64,000 bases of DNA, taken from contig JARWZW010000047.1 in the NCBI GenBank assembly GCA_029866155.1, forward strand, positions 1-64,000, written 5' to 3'. The position numbers and the translations under genes were made by a program. Below the pieces are notes generated by a model. That model saw only the letters and a program-made list of their open reading frames with translations. It had not been told where the DNA came from and searched no databases. The DNA is from Caulobacter sp. (GTDB taxonomy: Bacteria > Pseudomonadota > Alphaproteobacteria > Caulobacterales > Caulobacteraceae). Positions 9,710-17,754 of this stretch are shown here, one piece after another; within the stretch, counting starts at the first letter, position 1; every line of letters starts with the position of its first letter.

Positions 9710-10071
9710 AACAGACCTGCTTCGGCGAACTTGGCGCCAATGATGTCGCCGTCGAACGGCTTCATGATGTATTCGGCGGCCCCGGCGTCCAGGGCTTCGC
9801 GGATCCGGTCCGGTTCCGACTCGACCGAGCAGAACACCACCCGGGGACCCTGACCTTCCGGCTCCAGCCGCAGCTGTCGCAGGAAGTCCACGCCGTTCAT
9901 CATCGGCATGTTCCAGTCCAGCAGGATGGCGTCCGGCATGGCGGCGCGGCACCAGGCCAGGGCCTCCATGCCATCGGCCGCCTCGGCGATCTCGAAGCCA
10001 AGGTCTTCCAGTATGCGGCGGGCCACCTTGCGGATCACCCGGCTGTCATCGACGACAAGGCAGGTCTTCAA
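9706..10071 (-). CDS. CheY-like single-domain response regulator
   Basis: A lone receiver domain of 121 residues with the acidic pocket VVDDS, the phospho-acceptor Asp52 in LLDWNMPMMNG, and the conserved lysine in YIMKPFDG. There is no output domain, so it acts by protein contact, as chemotaxis CheY proteins do. It lies between chpT and cheR and overlaps cheR by four bases. Whether it takes phosphate from a chemotaxis kinase or from ChpT itself cannot be told from sequence; the position makes the second worth testing. Confidence 0.92.
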   Translation of the reverse strand: MKTCLVVDDSRVIRKVARRILEDLGFEIAEAADGMEALAWCRAAMPDAILLDWNMPMMNGVDFLRQLRLEPEGQGPRVVFCSVESEPDRIREALDAGAAEYIMKPFDGDIIGAKFAEAGLL

Positions 10072-10150
10072 GACGCGCGGCTCCTTACCCTAGCGACCGG
10101 TTCTGCGCCGTGTCGGTTAAGAGAGGGTGTCGTTGAAGCGGTTGAACGCG

Positions 10151-10172
10151 AAAAATCCCGGCCTCAGACCGG
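10151..10172 (-). terminator. Weak intrinsic terminator at the end of chpT
   Basis: On the minus strand a short CCGG/CCGG stem overlapping the end of chpT is followed by GATTTTT. The stem is only four base pairs, so efficiency is doubtful. Confidence 0.35.
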
Positions 10173-10841
10173 AACCCAGGCCGCCAGGGTCAGGGAGTCG
10201 TCCTTGATGTCGACCGCCACCTGGCCGCCGGCCTGCTTGACCAGGCTGTGAACATAGAAGGCCTGGATCCAGGCGCCGCCCATGGCGTCTCCCTTCGGGG
10301 CGCCGACGAGACCGCCGGCCACCTCGGGCTTGAGGCGGATGCGGGTCCCGAGACCCTCGACGCTGATGGCGAACCGTTCCGCCGCCTCCACCACCCGGAC
10401 CGTGACCGCTCCGCCGGCCGGCAGGGCCGAACCGACGATCTGGGCCAGGTTCAGGGTGGCGCAGGCTGCCGGTTTGCTGAGGGCGGCCGGTGTGACCTGC
10501 CAGGCCAGGCTGGGCTTCATATGGGCGAACACGCCGCTGGCCAGGGCCTCTAGCTCGCGGCTGTCAAAGACCTCCGTGGTCGAGGCCGAACCGAACGCCG
10601 CGCGGCAGAAGGACAGCAGGCTGGCCAGCTTGCGCGCGCTCTGGGCGATCAGGGCCATGGCGTCCTCGCGCATGTCCTGGGCCGAGGGGTCGTCCAGAAG
10701 GTCGAGGCCCGAGACGATGGCGCTGGCCGGGCTGATGAAGTCGTGGCAGAGGCGGGCGGCCAGCTGGGCGGCCAGATCCACGGGATCGAATTCGGGGCTG
10801 GGCCCGGGTTCGACGGCGGTAACGGTCGGGGTTTCGGTCAT
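10164..10841 (-). CDS. chpT: Histidine phosphotransferase ChpT
   Basis: Relays phosphate from the hybrid kinase CckA to the master cell-cycle regulators CtrA and CpdR. The N-terminal dimerisation domain contains the phosphorylated histidine at residue 33 in RLCHDFISPASAIVSGLDLL, the same position as in Caulobacter crescentus ChpT. The C-terminal half is a degenerate ATPase-like fold (ISVEGLGTRIRLK, GAWIQAFYVHSLVKQAGG). The ATG at 10841 gives 225 residues, as expected; no strong ribosome site precedes it. In this lineage chpT is a core gene, which is the best taxonomic anchor in the window. A CheY-like gene and cheR follow on the same strand. Confidence 0.95.
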   Translation of the reverse strand: MTETPTVTAVEPGPSPEFDPVDLAAQLAARLCHDFISPASAIVSGLDLLDDPSAQDMREDAMALIAQSARKLASLLSFCRAAFGSASTTEVFDSRELEALASGVFAHMKPSLAWQVTPAALSKPAACATLNLAQIVGSALPAGGAVTVRVVEAAERFAISVEGLGTRIRLKPEVAGGLVGAPKGDAMGGAWIQAFYVHSLVKQAGGQVAVDIKDDSLTLAAWVPV

Positions 10842-11077
10842 GGCGGGAATCTTGCGGTGATTTGGGAAGGTCGCCAACGGCTGCTTGCCTGGGAGGCTGC
10901 TGCATCGGCGCCCGTTTGCGGCAAACCGGCCCCGCAACCGGCGAAAGAATTGGCGCTATGGCGATCAAATCCCTACAGGTGCCGCCGATTGAACGCTTTT
11001 TCGGGCGCGAGGCGCGCCCGGGGGGCAGGTTGTCCGGCGACGGATAATCGAAACAGGGACCTTGAAGGAGAGACGGC
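10842..11077. other. Divergent region between chpT and cysQ
   Basis: Promoters for both genes must lie here. It holds a perfect 8-bp stem, CGGGCGCG/CGCGCCCG with loop AGG, at 11002-11020. A 29-codon plus-strand frame starting at the ATG at 10958 (MAIKSLQVPPIERFFG) has no good ribosome site and is not called. Confidence 0.4.
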
Positions 11078-11857
11078 GTGACGCAGGCGACTGAGACCCG
11101 GGACATCGGTGAAATCCTGGCCGATATCGTGGAAGAGGCGGGACGGCTGATCATGCCCCTCTGGAGCGCCGCCATCGCCGTCGAGTCCAAGGCCGACAAC
11201 AGCCCGGTGACCGAAGCCGATCGCCAGGGCGAGGTGCTGATCACCCGGCGCCTGGCCGAACTTTTCCCGGATGTGCCGATCATCGCCGAGGAGCATGCCA
11301 GCCAGTACGGCACCCCGGACGAGATCGGCGCCCGGTTCTTCCTGGTCGATCCGGTGGACGGCACCAAGGCCTTTGTCCGGGGCGATCCCAGCTGGACGGT
11401 CAATATCGGTCTGGTCCAGGACCGTCGGCCCATCGCCGGCGCCGTCTGCGCCCCGGCCAGCGGAGAGACCTGGTACACCAGCCCCACCGGCGCCCTGAAG
11501 CGGGTCAAGGGTGGCGCGGCCGCCCCCTGCCAGGTCCGCCCCTGGCCGCAGGGCGCGGCCATCGGCATGATCAGCCATACCGAAAAGGAAGAGAGCGTCC
11601 GCAAGCTGGCCGAGACCTATGGCTTCAGCAGCACCCTGGCCCTGGATTCCTCGGTCAAGCTCTGCCGGGTCGCCGAAGGGACCGCCGACATCTATCCCCG
11701 CCATGGACCGACCAGCGAATGGGACATCTGCGCCGCCCAGGCCGTGCTTGAAGCCGCCGGGGGTTCAGTCCTTACGCCGGAAGGCGAGGCCTTTGACTAT
11801 GCCAAGGCCGACAAGCGCTTCCTGAACGGCTGGTTCGTGGCCCGCGGCGGAAAATAG
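11078..11857 (+). CDS. cysQ: 3'(2'),5'-bisphosphate nucleotidase CysQ / inositol-phosphatase family
   Basis: Expected to hydrolyse the 3'-phosphate of PAP, the by-product of PAPS-using sulfation, or a related sugar phosphate. The lithium-sensitive phosphatase motifs are all present: PVTEADRQGE, IIAEE, VDPVDGTKAFVRG and SEWDICAAQAVLEAAGG. The GTG start at 11078 follows AAGGAG at good spacing; 259 residues is normal. The TKAF-RG segment fits CysQ better than histidinol-phosphatase HisN, but the two are hard to separate by eye. A sulfotransferase gene 3 kb away would produce PAP, a loose functional link. Confidence 0.82.
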   Translation: MTQATETRDIGEILADIVEEAGRLIMPLWSAAIAVESKADNSPVTEADRQGEVLITRRLAELFPDVPIIAEEHASQYGTPDEIGARFFLVDPVDGTKAFVRGDPSWTVNIGLVQDRRPIAGAVCAPASGETWYTSPTGALKRVKGGAAAPCQVRPWPQGAAIGMISHTEKEESVRKLAETYGFSSTLALDSSVKLCRVAEGTADIYPRHGPTSEWDICAAQAVLEAAGGSVLTPEGEAFDYAKADKRFLNGWFVARGGK

Positions 11858-11877
11858 GGCCCCACCGGGCCGCCCCG

Positions 11878-13749
11878 TCACAGCAGGAAGTTGGAGAAGT
11901 CATGGCGGTCGCCGCTGATCAGGATGATCAGGTCGGCGACGCCGTCTCCATTGCTGTCCGCCTCCAGGGTGGTCTGGCGGCTGGCCGCGTCATAGCTCAG
12001 GCGAAGCTCTCCGGCCTGATGGGTGAAGGCCCCGGCGATCAGATGGAAGGCCTGGTCGCCAGCCAGGGTCCTGTCGGCGTCGATGGCCGTCAGGTCGATC
12101 CTGTCGGCCTTGTTCAGGTCGGTGATCAGATCGACCGAACCGAGCCGTGAATCGGCCAGACCGGTATAGATGAAAACGTCCGCATCCTTGCCGCCAGTCA
12201 GGAGGTCGCCGCCCAGCCCCCCGGTCAGCTGGTCTGCGCCCGCGCCGCCATCAAGACTGTCGTCGCCGGCCGCGCCCTTCAGCCGGTCCTTGCCATCCAG
12301 GCCATTCAGGCTGTTTGCTTTGCTGTCGCCGCCGAGCTGGTCCTTGAAGCCTGACCCCGTCAGGTTCTCGATGCCGCTGAGAGTATCGATGCCTGCGCCC
12401 AGCGTGTCCTGCGACCCGATGATCGCAAGGGACACAGACACCCGGGATGTGGCGTAGCGGTAGTCGGCATTGTCGATGCCGTCGCCGCCATTCAACTGGT
12501 CGGAGCCGCCATTTCCGACAAGCCGGTCATCCCCGGCCAGGCCATTGAGGACATCTGCCGCATCTCCGCCGAAGAGCGCGTTGCTGTCGGACGTTCCGTC
12601 GATGATCAGGGACGGCATGTCAGCCGAGGTCAGGATGATGCCGGCCAAACCGGCCAGTTGGCCAAGACCATAGTCAGGCCCGCCGAGCGCATATCCCATG
12701 CCGATCACGCTGCGGCCGGTCAGGTCGGGCAGGGCGAATGTGGTCGCGCCGTCGCCGCCATAGGTGGTTCCGATCAGGCTGAACAGGGCTGGATAGTCGC
12801 CGATGTTCAGCAGGGCGCCGTCACAGACATGATAGCCGGCCGGGGCATAGTTCCCGGCAAAGGCCACCACCTCGCCGACAAAGGCTTCGGCATCGGGGAC
12901 ATAGCCATTTTCCCCGGGGAATATGCCCTTCAGGGCGATCAGATAGGTCACGGCCAGGGATGGCTGGTAGTTGTCCAGGGGAACGCCCAAGCCGCCCATA
13001 TTGACCGGCATGTTGGCCTGGGTGATCTGAAGGCTGGTCGAACCGAAGGCTTGACCCAGGGGATGACCGGCGGAAGCGCCCACAAGGGCCCGGCCGCGCA
13101 GGTCGGGCAGAGCAAAGGTGGTAATGCCATCGCCCCCGTAGCGGGTTCCAAGGACCGAATAGAGATCGGCATTGCCAGCGATGGTCAAAAGCTGGCCATT
13201 GCACTCGGCGTAGCCAGGGCCTGGCGCAAAATCCGCAGCAAAGTTGATGATCGCCCCCGTGAAGGGAAGATCCGGCAGGGTGTCCGTTCCGGAGGGGAGC
13301 GGCGTGCCGCCTGTCCGGATGTAATAGGTCGTCACCAGGCTGGACTGCAGGTCGCTGACCGCTGCGGCCGAGCCGCCGGACGTGGCAGGAAGGTCGGCGG
13401 CTTCCAGGGTGAAGCCGAAATCATAGAAGCGCTCCCCGATCGTCGCGAAGGGGATGCCGGTCCCCGAGCCATTGCCGACACTGATCACGCCTTGCAGATT
13501 GGGAAGGGCGAAGGTGAACTGACCATCGCCGCCGAAAGTGGTTCCAAAGATCGAGAAAAGGGCCTGATACTCGTCAATCGGCAGAGACTGGCCGAAAGCC
13601 GGCATGTGATCCCTGGGCTGCCAGGCCATGACCCGGATCACGCCCATGGGCATGACCGGTCCCAGGTCGAACTCCCGGCTGGGAAACAGCCCCTCCGTCA
13701 CCACGATATGTCCCAGGGCGATGGACGGCTGCAGATTGCTGATGGTCAT
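11878..13749 (-). CDS. Secreted tail-collar (MdpB-like) / RTX repeat protein
   Basis: Residues of about 10-390 hold three copies of a phage tail-collar/microcystin-dependent-protein unit, each with a GYxxCDGxLL-like turn and TTYGGDGxTTFALPDLxGR, and with spacers such as QPSLAVTYLIALKGIFP. The first copy is the most divergent (GDGQFTFALPNLQG). Residues of about 395-530 carry calcium-binding RTX nonapeptides (GGDAADVLNG, GGAGADQLTGGLGGDLLTGG). The C-terminus (VDLITDLNKADRIDLTAID ... NFLL) matches the M10-type C-terminal domain used for type I secretion, and there is no N-terminal signal peptide. A type I exporter is not nearby. Function is unknown; adhesion or surface display is a guess. Confidence 0.85.
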   Translation of the reverse strand: MTISNLQPSIALGHIVVTEGLFPSREFDLGPVMPMGVIRVMAWQPRDHMPAFGQSLPIDEYQALFSIFGTTFGGDGQFTFALPNLQGVISVGNGSGTGIPFATIGERFYDFGFTLEAADLPATSGGSAAAVSDLQSSLVTTYYIRTGGTPLPSGTDTLPDLPFTGAIINFAADFAPGPGYAECNGQLLTIAGNADLYSVLGTRYGGDGITTFALPDLRGRALVGASAGHPLGQAFGSTSLQITQANMPVNMGGLGVPLDNYQPSLAVTYLIALKGIFPGENGYVPDAEAFVGEVVAFAGNYAPAGYHVCDGALLNIGDYPALFSLIGTTYGGDGATTFALPDLTGRSVIGMGYALGGPDYGLGQLAGLAGIILTSADMPSLIIDGTSDSNALFGGDAADVLNGLAGDDRLVGNGGSDQLNGGDGIDNADYRYATSRVSVSLAIIGSQDTLGAGIDTLSGIENLTGSGFKDQLGGDSKANSLNGLDGKDRLKGAAGDDSLDGGAGADQLTGGLGGDLLTGGKDADVFIYTGLADSRLGSVDLITDLNKADRIDLTAIDADRTLAGDQAFHLIAGAFTHQAGELRLSYDAASRQTTLEADSNGDGVADLIILISGDRHDFSNFLL

Positions 13750-13824
13750 GGCGCTTTCCCCGGGAGCAGTTCACTGGCCGCTGACCCGGGCTCAGACTGC
13801 ACCCGGGCATCCCGATCGGCAAGC

Positions 13825-13856
13825 CGGCAGGCCGGGCCTTGAAGCCCGGCCTGCCG
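13825..13856. terminator. Perfect 13-bp stem-loop after terC
   Basis: CGGCAGGCCGGGC and GCCCGGCCTGCCG pair without mismatch around CTTGAA, seven bases after the terC stop. No U-tract follows on either strand. Confidence 0.65.
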
Positions 13857-13862
13857 CTGTGG

Positions 13863-14624
13863 TCAGTGCAGCGCCTTGTCCGCTTCGGCCGGACCCGGCT
13901 TGGTGCGGGTTCTCGCCAGCATGTTCAGGGCCTCGACCCCGGCGGAGAAGGCCATGGCCGCATAGATGTAGCCCTTGGGCACATGGACGCCGAAGCCATC
14001 AGCGATCAGCACCATGCCGATCATCAGCAGGAAGCCCAGGGCCAGCATGACCACGGTCGGGTTCTTGTTGATGAAGTTGGCCAGGGGATCGGCCGCCAGC
14101 AGCATGACCGCCACGGCGACCAGGACCGCCACCACCATGATGGGCAGATGTTCGGTCATGCCCACGGCGGTCAGGATGGAGTCGATCGAGAAGACCAGGT
14201 CCAGAATGATGATCTGGATGATCGCCGAGCCCACGCCGTTGATCACCACGTCCTTGTCCAGGATATCGTTGGACGGCGCAGGGTCCATGGTGTGGTGGAT
14301 CTCCTTGGTCGCCTTCCAGACCAGGAACAGGCCACCGGCGATCAGGATCAGATCCTTCCAGGAAAATTCGTTGCCGAATACCGTGATGGCCGCCTGGGTC
14401 AGGCTGACGATCCAGGCGATGGTCGAGAGCAGGACCAGCCGCATGATCAGGGCCAGGCTGATGCCGATCCGGCGCACCTTCTGGCGATTGGCCTCGGGCA
14501 GCTTGTTCGACAGGATCGAGATGAAGATGAGGTTGTCGATCCCAAGGACCACCTCCATCACCACCAGGGTGATCAGGGCCGCCCAGGCCGCTGGATCCGC
14601 AAAAACCTGAAGTATGCCGTCCAC
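13863..14624 (-). CDS. TerC family integral membrane protein
   Basis: A multi-spanning inner-membrane protein of the TerC/Alx/YgdQ group, several of whose members export manganese or act in metal homeostasis. About seven hydrophobic segments are visible, with the family signatures [18 protein letters not shown] near the N-terminus and [17 protein letters not shown] in the second half; the acidic residues in these two repeats form the presumed metal site. 253 residues matches the short class without CBS domains. It is divergent from the acyltransferase gene. I looked for a yybP-ykoY manganese riboswitch upstream and did not see one. Confidence 0.9.
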   Translation of the reverse strand: MDGILQVFADPAAWAALITLVVMEVVLGIDNLIFISILSNKLPEANRQKVRRIGISLALIMRLVLLSTIAWIVSLTQAAITVFGNEFSWKDLILIAGGLFLVWKATKEIHHTMDPAPSNDILDKDVVINGVGSAIIQIIILDLVFSIDSILTAVGMTEHLPIMVVAVLVAVAVMLLAADPLANFINKNPTVVMLALGFLLMIGMVLIADGFGVHVPKGYIYAAMAFSAGVEALNMLARTRTKPGPAEADKALH

Positions 14625-14767
14625 TGTCTCTCAAGCCTCCCTAAACCTTCGTGCCGCATAGTTAGGAACCCGAACGCCAAACGGAAGCGGCCTGATCGTG
14701 AAAGATTCAGGTTCTGCAAAAAAAACTGTCTGGCGACGGAACCCGTAGACCCGCCGGACGAACGCCC

Positions 14768-15865
14768 ATGAACGACGCCGCCCATATACGCCCCCTTACC
14801 GGGCTCAGGTTCTTCGCCGCCATGTGGGTGGTCTGCTACCACTACTGGTCCAACCTGCAGATCGGCTTCACGCCGGCCCTCGTCGAGAAGGGCTATCTGG
14901 GGGTGGAGCTGTTCTTTGTTCTGTCCGGCTTCATCCTTTGCCATGTCTATCTTGAGGGGTTTGGCGAAGGGCGTTTCCGGTTCGGCGCCTTCCTGTGGAA
15001 CCGACTGGCGCGAGTCTATCCCCTGCATCTCGCCACCCTGGCGGGGGTCATGGCCCTGGGGCTGGCTGCATCGGCGGCCGGTATGGGCATTGACGCCCAC
15101 ATCCTCGACTGGCGTTCCCTCCCGGCCAATCTGCTGCTTGTTCAGGCCTGGGGGCTCGCCCCGCAGGCCGCCTTCAACCATCCCAGCTGGTCGATTTCCG
15201 CAGAATGGTTCGCCTATGTCAGCTTTCCCCTGTTCGCCCTGGCCTCCTGGCGGCTCCGCGACAGGCCCTGGCTGGGCGCGGCTCTGGCCCTCGGTCTGAT
15301 CGGCATTGTCTATCCTCTCTATGAGGCTTTGACCGGGGAATCCCTGACCCAGGCGACCATCCAGTGGGGCGCCCTGCGAATCGTTCCCTGTTTCGCCCTT
15401 GGCTGCGCCATGCATGGGCTCTGGCGCTCTGGGGCCGTCAAAACCCTTCGGGCCGCCGGCAGCGGCGCCGCATTCCTGGGCGCCGGGGCCCTGATCGCCG
15501 CCGTGTCCGGGGCGCCCGACCTGTTTGTCGTGGCCGGGTTTGGCGGGCTGATCCTGTGCCTGGCCGGCATGGCGGAGCACGGGTCCCGATTCGCCAGCGG
15601 TCCAGGCTTCGTTTATCTCGGAGAGATCAGCTATTCGGTCTATATGATCTGCATTCCGTGGAAGCTTCTTTTTGTGAATGCAGCAACGAAACTTCTTGGA
15701 ATCAGTGATGACAGACTGCCCTGGTATATCTGGCTCTTGTTCATTGCTTCTGTCGTTCCATTGGCGGCGATCAGCTATCACCTGATCGAAAGGCCAGCCC
15801 GAGCCCGCATGAAATTGATGCATGATTCATGGGCGGGACGGCGATCTGTCGCGGCCACGGCGTGA
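14768..15865 (+). CDS. Acyltransferase 3 family membrane protein (OafA-like)
   Basis: Likely O-acetylates a surface sugar or lipid from the inner membrane. The N-terminus IRPLTGLRFFAAMWVVCYHY carries the family's R-x10-H type motif, followed by VELFFVLSGFILCHVY and RLARVYPLHLATL. Around ten hydrophobic segments span the 365 residues. No SGNH domain is fused at the C-terminus. It stands between terC (divergent) and the CHAP gene, with no polysaccharide cluster around it, so the acceptor is unknown. Confidence 0.9.
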   Translation: MNDAAHIRPLTGLRFFAAMWVVCYHYWSNLQIGFTPALVEKGYLGVELFFVLSGFILCHVYLEGFGEGRFRFGAFLWNRLARVYPLHLATLAGVMALGLAASAAGMGIDAHILDWRSLPANLLLVQAWGLAPQAAFNHPSWSISAEWFAYVSFPLFALASWRLRDRPWLGAALALGLIGIVYPLYEALTGESLTQATIQWGALRIVPCFALGCAMHGLWRSGAVKTLRAAGSGAAFLGAGALIAAVSGAPDLFVVAGFGGLILCLAGMAEHGSRFASGPGFVYLGEISYSVYMICIPWKLLFVNAATKLLGISDDRLPWYIWLLFIASVVPLAAISYHLIERPARARMKLMHDSWAGRRSVAATA

Positions 15866-15933
15866 AAAGGGACTTTTCATTCCGTTGTGAGATGACTAAG
15901 CCGTAACCGGTTTCCGCAGGGGAGAATTCCAGC

Positions 15934-16617
15934 ATGCGTCAACGGGCGAGAACCGTCCTTGGTTCCATGACCGCAGCATTGATGATCAGCCTGATTCCGG
16001 CGGTCTCGATGGCGGACACCTATTGGCAATGCGTGCCCTTCGCCCGACTGCTGTCGGGAATCCAGATCTTTGGCGACGCCCATACCTGGTGGCAGCAGGC
16101 TGTCGCCCGCTATCAGACCGGCGGTTCGCCGCAGATGGGCGCTGTCCTGTGTTTTGAACCCACCTCCCGCATGCGTCTCGGTCACGTAGCCGTGGTCAGC
16201 CGGGTCCTGACAGACCGGGTCATCCAGGTCACCCACGCCAACTGGTCCCGCATTGGCGGCGCCCGCGGCAAGGTCGAGAAGGACGTCACCGTCGTGGACG
16301 TGTCCCTTTCCGGCGACTGGAGCAAGGTCAAGGTCTGGTACGATCCGATCCGCGATCTGGGCACCACCGTCTATCCGACCCATGGTTTCATCTATCCCGA
16401 CGCCCAGGCCCGCACCATGGCCCAGGCCGGCGGCCGGTTCGCCGTGGCCCAGGACACGGCCCAGCTGGTGGCGAGTTCCGCCGCGGGTCAGGTGGTCAGC
16501 GCGGTTCAGCCCGGCGCCTCGCCCCTGCAGATCCTGAATCAGGCTGCGGAAACGACCGACAGCATCGCGGCCCTGATCCAGCAGGCCACCGGTCTGGGCG
16601 AGAAAAAGAACGACTGA
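15934..16617 (+). CDS. Secreted CHAP-domain protein (cysteine amidase/peptidase)
   Basis: CHAP enzymes cut peptidoglycan peptides or glutathionyl-polyamines. A signal peptide (MTAALMISLIPAVSMA) is followed at once by the CHAP core: Cys33 in YWQCVPFARLLSG, His84 in MRLGHVAVVSRV and Asn103 in VTHANW, a complete catalytic set. The tail after residue 150 is low-complexity and probably helical. 227 residues. It starts 68 bases after the acyltransferase and ends 89 bases before corA, all on the plus strand. A cell-wall remodelling role is inferred from the family. Confidence 0.85.
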   Translation: MRQRARTVLGSMTAALMISLIPAVSMADTYWQCVPFARLLSGIQIFGDAHTWWQQAVARYQTGGSPQMGAVLCFEPTSRMRLGHVAVVSRVLTDRVIQVTHANWSRIGGARGKVEKDVTVVDVSLSGDWSKVKVWYDPIRDLGTTVYPTHGFIYPDAQARTMAQAGGRFAVAQDTAQLVASSAAGQVVSAVQPGASPLQILNQAAETTDSIAALIQQATGLGEKKND

Positions 16618-16706
16618 CGGGCCTGATCCTCCACGACAAAGCCCTGTTCAGGGCCGTATGAGGCCGTGGCTGCCATGCCGCCGCCTGGGCCGGGAGTCCC
16701 GTAGCC

Positions 16707-17669
16707 ATGATCAGAATCCTCGAGCGTGGCGGTCGGACGGTCGAGGCGGCGGCCTTCAATGCCGATTGGCAAGTTCCCGAGTCTGCGGTCTGGATCGATC
16801 TGTTCAATCCGACCCGCGAAGAAGAGCGGCAGATCGAGCAGGATCTCGATCTCGAACTGCCGACCCGCGAGGACATGGCCGAGATCGAGACCTCGTCGCG
16901 GCTCTATCGGGAAGGTCATGCCACCTATCTGACGGTCGAGGTCCTGACCGGGGCCGGGGTCGAGACACCCCGGCTCGAACCCGTGACCTTTGTTCTGGTT
17001 CGCGACCGTCTTATCACCATCCGCTATGCCGAACCCCGCGCCATCGCCCTGTTCGAAAGCCAGATGAGCGAGCGCAGCAGTCTGGCCGAGGGGGGCGAGG
17101 CGGTGTTCCTGGGCCTGCTGGACGCCATTGTCGACCGGATCGCCGATATCCTGGAAGCTGCCTCCAACCAGGTCGAGATCCTGTCGTCCAACATATTCGA
17201 ACGGCCGCGGCGCACGGCCCGGTTCGAGGTGATCCTGGGTCGACTCGGTCGCTGGCAGGGGGTCAACGCCAAGGCCCGTAACAGTCTGATCAGCCTGTCG
17301 CGCTTGCTGGTCTACGCCGCTGTCTCTCCCTATATCGCCGAGGGCGAGGAAAAGGCCGTCCGGATTCGCTCCCTGCAACGGGATGTTCGATCCCTGACCG
17401 ACCATGCCGGCCACCTGTCCGGGGATGTCACCTTCCTGCTCGACGCCACCCTGGGACTGATCAACATCGAGCAGAACGGCATCATCAAGATCTTCTCGAT
17501 CGCCGCCGTGATTTTCCTGCCCCCGACCCTGGTCGCCTCTTACTTCGGCATGAATTTCAAGTTCATGGCCGAGTTCAACCTGCCCTGGGGCGAGTTGCTG
17601 GCCGTTGGACTCATGATGGTTTCGGTGGTGCTTCCCCTGGCCTGGTTCCGTCGCAAGGGCTGGCTCTAG
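16707..17669 (+). CDS. corA: CorA family magnesium/divalent cation transporter
   Basis: A pentameric inner-membrane Mg2+ channel. The large soluble N-terminal domain (residues 1-255) includes the long helix region ISLSRLLVYAAVSP and ends with two transmembrane segments. The selectivity loop GMN lies at residues 281-283 in SYFGMNFKFMAEFNLPWG, followed by the second membrane helix and the basic tail RRKGWL. 320 residues is typical. The ATG at 16707 fits the family start. Not obviously in an operon. Confidence 0.95.
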   Translation: MIRILERGGRTVEAAAFNADWQVPESAVWIDLFNPTREEERQIEQDLDLELPTREDMAEIETSSRLYREGHATYLTVEVLTGAGVETPRLEPVTFVLVRDRLITIRYAEPRAIALFESQMSERSSLAEGGEAVFLGLLDAIVDRIADILEAASNQVEILSSNIFERPRRTARFEVILGRLGRWQGVNAKARNSLISLSRLLVYAAVSPYIAEGEEKAVRIRSLQRDVRSLTDHAGHLSGDVTFLLDATLGLINIEQNGIIKIFSIAAVIFLPPTLVASYFGMNFKFMAEFNLPWGELLAVGLMMVSVVLPLAWFRRKGWL

Positions 17670-17754
17670 GCGAAGCGTCGCGCCGACACCCGCCAAGATT
17701 GCACCCAAAACGGGTCTAGTTATTCCTTAAGGCCGGTCTGGCATCGTTCCTTTG

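Noticed and set aside
10110-10130. A TTAACC on the minus strand upstream of the CheY-like gene as a CtrA box
   Set aside because: Only one half-site is present; the second TTAA at seven-base spacing is missing.
10958-11047. A 29-codon plus-strand frame (MAIKSLQVPPIERFFG...) upstream of cysQ
   Set aside because: The ribosome site is poor, the product has no membrane or other feature, and the region is needed for two divergent promoters. It remains possible but unsupported.
14625-14767. A manganese (yybP-ykoY) riboswitch ahead of terC
   Set aside because: The conserved core sequences and paired arms of that riboswitch were not found in the 143-base leader.
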